Origin: Streptomyces cinnabarinus
GTDB taxonomy: Bacteria; Actinomycetota; Actinomycetes; Streptomycetales; Streptomycetaceae
Direction of reading: 5' to 3'
DNA length: 64,000 nucleotides
Assembly (NCBI RefSeq): GCF_027270315.1
Contig: NZ_CP114413.1
Coordinates: forward strand, 7,006,001 to 7,070,000
Shown in pieces: positions 34,496 through 42,133 of the stretch; position 1 is the stretch's first letter; every line of letters begins with the position of its first letter. Below the pieces are notes generated by a model. It saw only the letters and a program-made list of their open reading frames with translations, made no database searches and was not told where the DNA came from. The position numbers were made by a program, and so were the translations under genes.

Positions 34496-35248
34496 ATGAC
34501 CCCCTTCGCCCGTCTCCACCACACCGGTGAACCGCTGCTCCTGCCCAATGCCTGGGACCACGCCTCCGCCCTGGCGCTGGTCGCCGAGGGCTTCGGGGCA
34601 GTCGCCACCACGAGCCTGGCCGTCGCCGCGGGGGCGGGGCTGCCGGACGGGGCGTCGGTGACACGCGACGAGACCCTCCGGCTCGCCCTCACCCTCGGCA
34701 ACGGGCCGTTCCTGCTCTCCGTCGACGCGGAGGGCGGCTTCAGCCAGGACCCGGACGCGGTGGGGGAGTTCGCCCGGCAGCTGGCCGTGGTGGGGGTCGT
34801 GGGGATCAACCTGGAGGACGGCTCGGGATCCGCCGCGGTGCACGCGGCGAAGATCGCGGCCGTGAAGAAGGCGGCACCGGACCTGTTCGTCAACGCGCGC
34901 ACCGACACCCACTGGCTGGGGGAGGGGGACGAACGGGACACGCTGCGTCGGCTCGACGCCTACCAACAGGCGGGCGCCGACGGAGTGTTCGTCCCCGGGC
35001 TGTCCGACCCCGCGCGCATCGCCACCCTGGTCCGACACCTCCACGCCCCCCTGAACATCCTGTACTCACCCACCGGCCCGGCTCTCTCCCACCTCGCCGA
35101 CCTCGGCGTCCGCCGCGTCAGCCTGGGCTCGCTGCTCTACCGGCGGGCGCTCGGCGCGGCGGTGGAGACGGCCACCGACATCCGGGCCGGGCGGACTCCG
35201 TGCGGCGGGACACCGACGTACGCCCAAGTGCAGGGGCTAGTGGTGTAG
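34496..35248 (+). CDS. Isocitrate lyase/phosphoenolpyruvate mutase family protein
   Basis: A 250-residue TIM-barrel enzyme of the ICL/PEPM superfamily. The start LLLPNAWDHASALALVAEGFGAVATTS, SVDAEGG (metal-binding aspartate), VVGINLEDGS and FVNARTDTHW are conserved positions. The ICL-type loop cysteine motif is absent, so it is a PEPM/oxaloacetate-hydrolase-like member with unknown substrate. TACGGT followed by gcggtc directly before ATG 34496 indicates a leaderless transcript. It overlaps the convergent TetR gene by 12 bp. Confidence 0.9.
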   Translation: MTPFARLHHTGEPLLLPNAWDHASALALVAEGFGAVATTSLAVAAGAGLPDGASVTRDETLRLALTLGNGPFLLSVDAEGGFSQDPDAVGEFARQLAVVGVVGINLEDGSGSAAVHAAKIAAVKKAAPDLFVNARTDTHWLGEGDERDTLRRLDAYQQAGADGVFVPGLSDPARIATLVRHLHAPLNILYSPTGPALSHLADLGVRRVSLGSLLYRRALGAAVETATDIRAGRTPCGGTPTYAQVQGLVV

Positions 35249-35818
35249 CGACTGCCCCGGCCAGTTCTCCAGTGCCACATGCAGGGCCTCGACCGCCCGC
35301 TCCCAGGAGCGGCGTACGTCCCTGGGGGCGCCGAAGGCGCCGGTGGACTCCAGGGCGCAGTAGCCGTGAAAGGTGCTGCGCAACAGGCGTACCGCGTCGG
35401 TGAGATCGGGCTCCTCCAGGCCGTAGGCGCGGAGCATGCCGTAGGTGATCTCGGCGGTGCGGCGCAGCGCGGGGGAGTCCGTCAGCACGGTCTGGTCGAC
35501 GCGGATCTGGGTCGCCGCGTATCTGCCCGGGTGCTCCAGGGCGTACTCGCGGTAGGCGTCCGCGAAGGCCGCCAGCGCGTCCTTGCCCGCACGGCCGGCG
35601 ACCGCCATGGCGATCCGGTCGATCATCTCCCCGCCCGCGAGCAGCGCGATCCGCGTCCGGAGGTCCTGGAGGTTGCGCACATGCGAGTAGAGGCTCGCGT
35701 CCTTCACGCCGAACTGCCGCGCCAGCGCTGACAGACTGACCTTGTCGAAGCCGACCTCGTCGGCCAGATCGGCGGCGGCCGCGGTGATGCGGTCAGCGGT
35801 GAGACCCGCGCGGGGCAT
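35237..35818 (-). CDS. TetR family regulator with WHG domain
   Basis: A 193-residue repressor. The HTH occupies residues about 8-50 (DRITAAAADLADEVGFDKVSLSALARQFGVKDASLYSHVRNLQDL). The C-terminal part (AYREYALEHPGRYAATQIRVDQT...LRSTFHGYCALESTGAFGAPRDV) matches the WHG/TetR_C_33 ligand domain. ATG 35818 has GGAGGT five bases upstream. The inducer is unknown and no obvious efflux gene is adjacent; the PEPM-like gene, overlapping at its 3' end, is not an obvious target. Confidence 0.92.
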   Translation of the reverse strand: MPRAGLTADRITAAAADLADEVGFDKVSLSALARQFGVKDASLYSHVRNLQDLRTRIALLAGGEMIDRIAMAVAGRAGKDALAAFADAYREYALEHPGRYAATQIRVDQTVLTDSPALRRTAEITYGMLRAYGLEEPDLTDAVRLLRSTFHGYCALESTGAFGAPRDVRRSWERAVEALHVALENWPGQSLHH

Positions 35819-35882
35819 CGGTGACCTCCAATACTGGGGGCACTAGCCTACAAGCTAAGACCCTTAGGGATCCGCCGGCGGC

Positions 35883-36542
35883 TCAGGTCGCTCCCGGCTG
35901 CACCAGACCCGTCTCGTACGCCAGCACCACCGCCTGCGCCCGGTCACGCAGGGCCAGCTTCGAGAAGATGCGCGCCACATGGGACTTCACCGTCGCCTCG
36001 CTGAGGGTCAGGTGCCCGGCCAGCTCTGTGTTGGACAGGCCCCGGCCCAGCAGCGTCAGGACCTCCAGCTCCCGTGGGGTGAGCGCCGACAGGGAGGCGG
36101 GCGGCGCGGGCGTGGGGGCCGCCGAGGCGAAGCGCTCCACCAGGCGGCGAGTGATGGACGGGGCCAGCAGCGCGTCGCCGGAGTCGACCAGGCGTACCGC
36201 GGCCGCCAGGTGTGCCGGGGTGACGTCCTTGAGCAGGAAGCCGCTCGCCCCGATCGACAGGGCCGTGTAGACGTAGTGGTCCAGGTCGAAGGTGGTCAGC
36301 ATCAGCACCCGGCACTCCGGCGCCTCCTGGAGGATCCGGCGGGTCGCCTCCAGGCCGTCCATCGTCGGCATCCGGATGTCCATCAGGACCACGTCCGGTC
36401 TCAGCTCGCGGGCCAGCGACACCGCCTCCGCACCGTCCGCGGCCTCGCCCGCCACCTCGATGCCCCGGGCGGTCAGGATCAGCCGGAAGCCGGTGCGGAT
36501 CAGCGTCTGGTCGTCGACGACCAGGACCCGGGGCCCCGTCAC
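35883..36542 (-). CDS. NarL/FixJ (LuxR) family response regulator
   Basis: A 219-residue response regulator. The receiver domain spans residues 4-120 with acidic pair Asp10-Asp11, phosphoacceptor Asp55 (LMDIRMP), and the conserved Thr and Lys (LMLTTFD, FLLKDV). A LuxR-type HTH lies at about 150-212 (LTPRELEVLTLLGRGLSNTELAGHLTLSEATVKSHVARIFSKLAL). It overlaps the stop codon of the upstream kinase gene by four bases, so the two are translationally coupled. Confidence 0.96.
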   Translation of the reverse strand: MTGPRVLVVDDQTLIRTGFRLILTARGIEVAGEAADGAEAVSLARELRPDVVLMDIRMPTMDGLEATRRILQEAPECRVLMLTTFDLDHYVYTALSIGASGFLLKDVTPAHLAAAVRLVDSGDALLAPSITRRLVERFASAAPTPAPPASLSALTPRELEVLTLLGRGLSNTELAGHLTLSEATVKSHVARIFSKLALRDRAQAVVLAYETGLVQPGAT

Positions 36543-37366
36543 GGGCGGTCCAGCGGGATGCGCGCCCGGACCCGGTAACCGCCGCCGAGCCGGCGCCGGG
36601 CGTCCAGGTCACCGCCGTACACCGCGACCCGCTCCCGCAGCCCCAGCAGCCCGCGCCCCGCCCCCTGCCCTTGCCCTACCGGCCGGGGCGGGGCCTCGCC
36701 GGTCAGCACGCTCGGGCCGGTGTTGAGGACCTCGACGCGCAGGGCGTGATCGGCGTACCGCACGGTGACCTCGGCCTTGCCGCCGTCGCCGTGCCGCAGG
36801 GCGTTGGTCAGGGCCTCCTGGACGATGCGGTACGCCGTCACGTCCACCCCCTGCGGCAGCGGGCGCGGCTCGCCGGAGATCCGTACCTCGACCGGCAGTC
36901 CGGCGAAGGAGACCCGGTCGACGAGTGTGCCGAGCCGGTCGAGTCCGGGCTGTGGGACCTGGACCGTCGCTGTACCGCCCTCATCCTCCTCGACGTCCTC
37001 CCCGTCCGGCGACGGCGCCAGTACACCGAGCAGATGGCGCAGGTCCGTCATCGCCCCGCGTCCCGCGTCCTCCACCGCGCGCAGGGCCGTCGCCGCCTCG
37101 TCCGGCATGGTGCCGAGCACCTCCCTGGCCGCACTCGCCTGCACCACCATCAGGCTGACGTTGTGACTCACGATGTCGTGCAACTCCCGTGCGATACGGT
37201 CCCGTTCGGCCGTGACGGCGGCCTGCGCGGCGGTCTCCCGCTCACGCTCCAGCAGCCAGCCCCGCTCACCGACCGCGGCCCGCCACCGGCGGCGCGTCCG
37301 GATCAGCGCCACCGAAAGACCCAGCACGGCCGCACCCGCCGCCACCAGCACCATTGACTCCCACAC
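36539..37366 (-). CDS. Sensor histidine kinase (HisKA_3 type)
   Basis: A 275-residue membrane kinase with a single N-terminal transmembrane segment (residues 5-22) and essentially no extracellular sensor. The HisKA_3 dimerisation helix holds the phospho-histidine His63 (IARELHDIVSHNVSLMVVQ). The ATPase N-box YRIVQEALTNALRHG and G-box GRGLLGLRERVAVYGG follow. GTG 37366 was chosen because AAGGTGA lies upstream; longer frames cross the promoter region. The tiny sensor part suggests it detects a membrane signal through the divergent ABC exporter, as in BceS-type systems (inference). Confidence 0.9.
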   Translation of the reverse strand: MWESMVLVAAGAAVLGLSVALIRTRRRWRAAVGERGWLLERERETAAQAAVTAERDRIARELHDIVSHNVSLMVVQASAAREVLGTMPDEAATALRAVEDAGRGAMTDLRHLLGVLAPSPDGEDVEEDEGGTATVQVPQPGLDRLGTLVDRVSFAGLPVEVRISGEPRPLPQGVDVTAYRIVQEALTNALRHGDGGKAEVTVRYADHALRVEVLNTGPSVLTGEAPPRPVGQGQGAGRGLLGLRERVAVYGGDLDARRRLGGGYRVRARIPLDRP

Positions 37367-37410
37367 GAGTTCACCTTGGCAGACGGCCGACCGGTGTGCA
37401 TCGGCCGGGA

Positions 37411-37427
37411 GATGCAGGGCCTGCATC
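37411..37427. promoter_or_regulatory. Palindrome between kinase and ABC exporter genes
   Basis: GATGCAGG-g-CCTGCATC is a perfect 8-bp inverted repeat with a single central base, in the 137-bp divergent promoter region. It is a good candidate binding site for the adjacent response regulator. Confidence 0.5.
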
Positions 37428-37503
37428 CCAGGGATGAGACGGGCCGCCGACTGCCATCCGGGGACGGATGCCCGCAACCGCAGTGCCCCGTAGCGTCCTC
37501 GCC

Positions 37504-38205
37504 ATGGTCACAGAGGACAGCGGGGTCGTCGTACGACTCGACGGAGTGCGCAAGGAGTATGGCGAGACCACGGCGTTGGACGGGGTGTCGCTGCGGATCG
37601 CGGCGGGGGAGGCCGTGGCGGTGATGGGGCCCTCGGGGTGCGGAAAGTCGACGCTGCTCAACATGATCGCGGGGCTCGACCGGCCGAGTGCCGGGTCGGT
37701 CGTCGTGCACGGGGAGAGTGTGGGGGAACTGTCGGAGAAGGGGCTCGCGCTGTACCGGCGGCGCCGGATCGGCATGATCTTCCAGTTCTTCAATCTCATC
37801 GACGACCTCTCGGCGCTCGACAACGTCGCCCTCGCCGCCCAGTTGACCGGCAGCCCGGCCCGCCAGGCCCGCCGCCGCGCCCTGGAGCTCTTCGAGGAGC
37901 TCGGGATCGCCGACCGGCGCAACGCCTACCCGGCGGTGCTCAGCGGCGGCGAGCGGCAACGCGTCGCCGTGGCAAGGGCGTTGATGAACCGCCCCGCCCT
38001 GCTGCTGGCCGACGAGCCGACCGGCGCCCTGGACAGCCGCTCGGGCGAGCAGGTGATGGACCTGCTGATCGACCTCAACCAGATCGGTCAGACCCTCGTC
38101 CTGGTCACCCACGACGCGCATCTGGCCCGGCGCTGCGCTAGCCGGATCGTCGAGTTCGCCGACGGCCGGGTCGCCGGCGAGCACAGCCTGGAGCCGTCCG
38201 CATGA
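37504..38205 (+). CDS. ABC transporter ATP-binding protein (MacB/LolD type)
   Basis: A 233-residue ATPase of the MacB/LolD type. Walker A is GPSGCGKST at 42-50, followed by the Q-loop segment IGMIFQFFNLIDDLSALDNV, the signature LSGGERQRVAVARAL, Walker B LLLADEPTGALD and the H-loop VTHD. ATG 37504 has TAGCGT seven bases upstream and no Shine-Dalgarno sequence (leaderless pattern). It overlaps the permease gene by four bases (ATGA). The divergent two-component system probably controls it. Confidence 0.95.
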   Translation: MVTEDSGVVVRLDGVRKEYGETTALDGVSLRIAAGEAVAVMGPSGCGKSTLLNMIAGLDRPSAGSVVVHGESVGELSEKGLALYRRRRIGMIFQFFNLIDDLSALDNVALAAQLTGSPARQARRRALELFEELGIADRRNAYPAVLSGGERQRVAVARALMNRPALLLADEPTGALDSRSGEQVMDLLIDLNQIGQTLVLVTHDAHLARRCASRIVEFADGRVAGEHSLEPSA

Positions 38206-40514
38206 GGGCGGTCTGGCGGGCCGCGCGCGCGGCGGTACGGCGGCGCAGGCTCCAGACGCTGGTGATCGCGCTGGTCACCCTTACCTCCACGGCGGCGATG
38301 GTGGTCGCCCTCGGCCTGGTCGATGCCGCCTCGGCCCCCTTCGACAAGGCGTTCGGCAAGCAGCGCGGCCCGCATGTCGTCGCCGCCTTCGACCGGGACA
38401 CGGTGTCCGACGCGGCACTCGCGCGTGCGGCCCGGCAGCCCGGGGTCGAGGCCGTCGCCGGTCCCTACGCCGAGGTCTCGGTCGCACTGCCGCAGAACTC
38501 CATGAACTTCGGCCTCGGCAGCGAGATCACGGTGGTGGGCCGGGCCGGACCCGACGCCCCCGTGGACCGGCTCGACGTGTGGGCGGGCCGCTGGCCGACG
38601 CGCCCCGGCGAGATCGTCCTCAACCGGGACTCCGACTGGGCCGCGGACGACCTCGGCAAGTCCCTTCAGGTCCCCTCCGGCCCCCGGCTCACCATCGTCG
38701 GATTCGCCTTCGACCTCAGCCGCACCGCCGACGCCTGGGTCACCCCCGAACAGGCCGCCGCCCTCGGCCCGAAGACCACGCAGCTGCTGTTCCGCTTCAC
38801 CGACGCCTCCTCCGAGGACCGGCTGCGCTCCTCGCTCGCCACGGTGACGGAGGCGCTCCCCGCGGACGCGCTCACCGCCTCCCGGTCCTACCTCACCCTC
38901 AAGGACCGGGTGAGCAGCGCGGCACGGGCGTACACGCCCTATCTGATGGCCTTCGGGATCCTCGGGATCGCGGTGGCCGTGCTCATCATCGCCAACGTCG
39001 TCAGCGGCGCCGTGATCTCCGGGCTCCGGCACATCGGCGTACTGAAGTCCATCGGGTTCACGCCGGGGCAGGTCGTCGCCGTGTACCTCACGATGATCTC
39101 CGTCCCGGCGGTCCTGGGCTGTGCCCTGGGCACGGCCGTGGGCAATCTGCTGGCGCGCCCCTTCTTCGAGTTCGTGTTCACCGGGCCGGATGCCGGGATC
39201 TTCCACGACAGTGTGACCGTCCCCGCCTGGGTCAACGTCCTCGCCCTGCTCGGCATGCCCGCGGTGTGCGTACTGGCCGCCCTCGCACCGGCGTTGCGCG
39301 CGCACCGGATGTCCGCGGCGCGGGCGATCAGCGCGGGCAGCGCACCACGGACCGGGCGGGCACTCGGCGTCCAACGGCGGCTGGCCGGGAGCCGGTTGCC
39401 CCGGGCGGTGAGCCTCGGTGTGGGGTTGCCGTTCGCCCGCCCGGGACGCAGCGCGCTCACCCTGGCCGCGGTGGTCCTCGGGGCGGCGACCGTCACCTTC
39501 GCGACCGGCCTCGCCACCACCATGGAGCGGTTCGGGACCGCGGGCCGCGACGCCTACCAGGTCACGGTGTACGCCAGTAACTTCAAGGACGGCCGGGAGG
39601 TCCTGCCCTCGCACGACGACCGGGCGCTGCACGACCTGCTGGCCGGGCTGCCAGGGGCGCGGGAGGTCACCGCGCGGGCCGATGTCGACGTCCGGATGGC
39701 CGGCTCCTCGCACGAGGTGATGCTGGAGGGACGCCGGGGCGACCGGCCACGCCTGGACACCGTGCTCACCGAGGGCCGCTGGACGCGGGCCTCCGGCGAG
39801 ATCGTCGCCGGATCCGCCTTCCTGCGCCAGAACGGACTGCGCGTCGGCGACCACCTGCGTCTGGAGCGCGGCGACCGCAGCGAACGGGTGCTCGTGGTCG
39901 GGGAGGCGATGGAGAGCAACTCCCAGCTGATCATTGCCGATTGGGCGACGCTGCGGGCCCTGGCGCCCGGCGAGGACCCCATCGCCTACCACGTGCGGCT
40001 GCGCGACGGAGCCGACCCGGACGCCTACGCGCGGGCCGCGCGCGCCGCCGACCCGGGTGTCTCCCCGACCCCGACCGGCTCCAACTCCGTCACCCAGACC
40101 ATCATCGGCTCCGCCACCGCACTCACCCTGATGCTCACCCTGGTCGCCGCGCTGGGCGTCTTCAAAACCGTTGTCCTCAACACCCATGACCGGCGCCGGG
40201 ACCTGGGCATGCTGAAGTCCATCGGCATGACTCCGGCCCAGGTCACGGCGATGACGGTGACCTCGATGGCGGTGCTCGGGGCGCTCGGCTCCCTGCTCGG
40301 CGTACCGCTCGGCATCGCCGGGCACGAGCTGGTCGTGCCGCGCATGGCGGACGCCGTGGACATCACCCTGCCCGGCTACATGACGGACGTCTGGCAGGCC
40401 CCGGCGCTCGCGGGCCTGGCCCTCGCCGGGGTCGTCATCGCGGTACTGGGGGCGCTGGTCCCGGCCCGGCGGGCGGGGCGGCTGACGGTGGCGGAGGTGC
40501 TGCGCAACGAATGA
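38202..40514 (+). CDS. FtsX-like ABC transporter permease
   Basis: A 770-residue permease built from two FtsX modules, each preceded by a large extracytoplasmic MacB-like domain. The first transmembrane segment lies at about 18-38. The first FtsX core is around residues 245-400 (LIIANVVSGAVISGLRHIGVLKSIGFTPGQV), and the second around 640-765 (LGVFKTVVLNTHDRRRDLGMLKSIGMTPAQVTA). Such pairs export or extract lipids, lipoproteins or peptides and often give resistance to membrane-active compounds. Translationally coupled to the ATPase gene; the stop codon is inside the terminator stem. Confidence 0.94.
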   Translation: MRAVWRAARAAVRRRRLQTLVIALVTLTSTAAMVVALGLVDAASAPFDKAFGKQRGPHVVAAFDRDTVSDAALARAARQPGVEAVAGPYAEVSVALPQNSMNFGLGSEITVVGRAGPDAPVDRLDVWAGRWPTRPGEIVLNRDSDWAADDLGKSLQVPSGPRLTIVGFAFDLSRTADAWVTPEQAAALGPKTTQLLFRFTDASSEDRLRSSLATVTEALPADALTASRSYLTLKDRVSSAARAYTPYLMAFGILGIAVAVLIIANVVSGAVISGLRHIGVLKSIGFTPGQVVAVYLTMISVPAVLGCALGTAVGNLLARPFFEFVFTGPDAGIFHDSVTVPAWVNVLALLGMPAVCVLAALAPALRAHRMSAARAISAGSAPRTGRALGVQRRLAGSRLPRAVSLGVGLPFARPGRSALTLAAVVLGAATVTFATGLATTMERFGTAGRDAYQVTVYASNFKDGREVLPSHDDRALHDLLAGLPGAREVTARADVDVRMAGSSHEVMLEGRRGDRPRLDTVLTEGRWTRASGEIVAGSAFLRQNGLRVGDHLRLERGDRSERVLVVGEAMESNSQLIIADWATLRALAPGEDPIAYHVRLRDGADPDAYARAARAADPGVSPTPTGSNSVTQTIIGSATALTLMLTLVAALGVFKTVVLNTHDRRRDLGMLKSIGMTPAQVTAMTVTSMAVLGALGSLLGVPLGIAGHELVVPRMADAVDITLPGYMTDVWQAPALAGLALAGVVIAVLGALVPARRAGRLTVAEVLRNE

Positions 40515-40545
40515 GGGGGCCGCGGACCGACTCCGCAGCCCCCTC
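40513..40545. terminator. Bidirectional terminator between convergent genes
   Basis: A stem of gagggggc and gcgga against tccgc and gccccctc, with one C-A mismatch and a 5-nt loop, starts inside the permease stop codon and ends 7 bp before the convergent nuclease-fold gene. It should stop transcription from both sides. Confidence 0.7.
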
Positions 40546-40551
40546 CCGCAC

Positions 40552-41862
40552 TCAGCCGATCGGCGCGTACAGCACCCCCAACTTGTCGATCTCATCCCCG
40601 GACCGCCCCGTGAAGCCCACGATCTGCCAGCCCGACGGCGCCGTGAAGGTCTTCGCTTCGGACGTCGCCGTACCGGCGGTCACGCTCCGCCCCTTGTCGG
40701 TGCCGAAGGCGGCCGAGAAGATCCGGGTACGGCCGTCCTTCTGGCCTTGCGTCAGCTTCACCGAGGTGAGGTGCTCACCGGAGGCAAGGGTCAGCGAGGC
40801 CGCGGTGCCGCCGGTCCCGCCGTGGCTCAGCGTCGTACCGCCGTCGTGGGCGAGCGCCACCGCGTCGAGGCGGGAACCGCCGCGCAGGGTGAGGGTGTGG
40901 GGAGCGGGCGTGGTGGGGAGGTCGTCCGCGTCGTTGAAGGCCGTGCCGTGCGGGCCGCCGAAGAAGTCGCTCGCCCGCAGCGAGGAGTTGACGGTGTAGG
41001 AGAAATCGACCGAGTGCGGGAAGTGGTCGGAGAGGTGCTCACCATCGGAGCGCAGGAAGGACGCCCACTCGTTGTTGTAGCGGGTGGCGTTGAGCGAGAC
41101 GAGGTCGCTGCCCCGGTAGAGGACCTTGTCGACGACCTCGCAGTCGTTCGTCGGCGCCGCCGCGTCGCAGACCAGCGCCTCGCTGCCCTGCGCGGGCGCC
41201 GTACCGCCCTTGACCAGGTCGACCCACGGGTCGGTGAGACCGTTCTCCGACAGCAGGGTGCGGATGTTGTCACCCGCGCGCGTGTACCGGGTGTTGGTGT
41301 CGCCCATGACGATCACCGCGTTCCCGGCCGAGTTGGCCTGGATGAAGTCCGACAGCTGCTCGATGTTGGCGCGGCGGGCGGCGAGCGCCGCGTCCGTGGT
41401 GTCGGCGTTGGTGTGGACGTTGTACAGGTCCACGAAGACGCCCTCGGCGAGCCGGACCCGGGCCAGCGTGAAGCCCTTCGGGGTCAGACAGTCCGCGTTG
41501 GTGCAGTCGTTCCAGTCGACCCGCTCGAAGTCCTCGAAGGCGTGGTCGGACAGGGTGTTGAGGCCGTCGCCGAGGCCCGCGCCGCCGCTGGTCGCGGTGC
41601 GGTGGGGGTGGGTGTCGTTGGCGTACAGGGAGGCGTGGTAGTTGAAGTCCTCCTGCACATTGACCAGGTCGTACGTGCCGAGGCGCTGACCGATCAGCGG
41701 GGTGTTGGTCTCGGGGTCGCTGTCGCCGAGGCCGAGGGGGAGGCCCGCGATGTTGTAGGTCAGGACGTCGAAGGTGCCGGAAGTGGCCGCTTCCGCGGGG
41801 GCGGCGGCGAGGCCGGTGAGGGCCAGCGCGGCGGCCGCGAGGGTACCGAGGACTCGTCTCAT
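40552..41862 (-). CDS. Secreted endonuclease/exonuclease/phosphatase-fold protein with jacalin-like lectin domain
   Basis: A 436-residue exported protein with a classical signal peptide (residues 1-27, ending AEAA). Residues about 30-295 form an EEP catalytic domain: DVLTYNIAGLPL (Asn), LVNVQEDFNYH (Glu), VIVMGDTNTRY (Asp/Asn) and LSDHFPHSVDF (Asp-His). Residues about 305-436 are a jacalin-like lectin domain (FFGGPHGTAFND...LTLRGGSRLDAVALAHDGG...GWQIVGFTGRSGDEIDKLGVLYAPIG). Such proteins may be extracellular nucleases or phosphodiesterases (sphingomyelinase-like) targeted to glycans. ATG 41862 is the start of the signal sequence. Confidence 0.88.
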   Translation of the reverse strand: MRRVLGTLAAAALALTGLAAAPAEAATSGTFDVLTYNIAGLPLGLGDSDPETNTPLIGQRLGTYDLVNVQEDFNYHASLYANDTHPHRTATSGGAGLGDGLNTLSDHAFEDFERVDWNDCTNADCLTPKGFTLARVRLAEGVFVDLYNVHTNADTTDAALAARRANIEQLSDFIQANSAGNAVIVMGDTNTRYTRAGDNIRTLLSENGLTDPWVDLVKGGTAPAQGSEALVCDAAAPTNDCEVVDKVLYRGSDLVSLNATRYNNEWASFLRSDGEHLSDHFPHSVDFSYTVNSSLRASDFFGGPHGTAFNDADDLPTTPAPHTLTLRGGSRLDAVALAHDGGTTLSHGGTGGTAASLTLASGEHLTSVKLTQGQKDGRTRIFSAAFGTDKGRSVTAGTATSEAKTFTAPSGWQIVGFTGRSGDEIDKLGVLYAPIG

Positions 41863-42133
41863 GGTGGGGGTGGCTCCGTGGGGTGAGGGAGAGGTGAGTG
41901 GTAGCAAGCGGTTGCCAGTGAAGCTGAACGGAGCTCAGGTTCGATGTCAACTGGTGTTACGTGCAACATTAGTTGGGGAATCTGTGAGGGGCGTGGGGGT
42001 TCCGCCGTGTGGGGGGCACTCGACGGCTGCACGTTGCTTGTTCAGCGTTCATGTTTCGCCTCGATCCTCCACACGCGGCGTGATCGCGCCGCGGAGTCGG
42101 CCGCGGGCAGTCGGCGGCAACTGGGAGGGCGTC

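Noticed and set aside
41896..41916. GCAAGCGGTTGCC motif as another LacI operator upstream of the nuclease-fold gene
   Set aside because: The core AAGCGGTT differs from AAGCGCTT and loses symmetry; too weak to list as a site.
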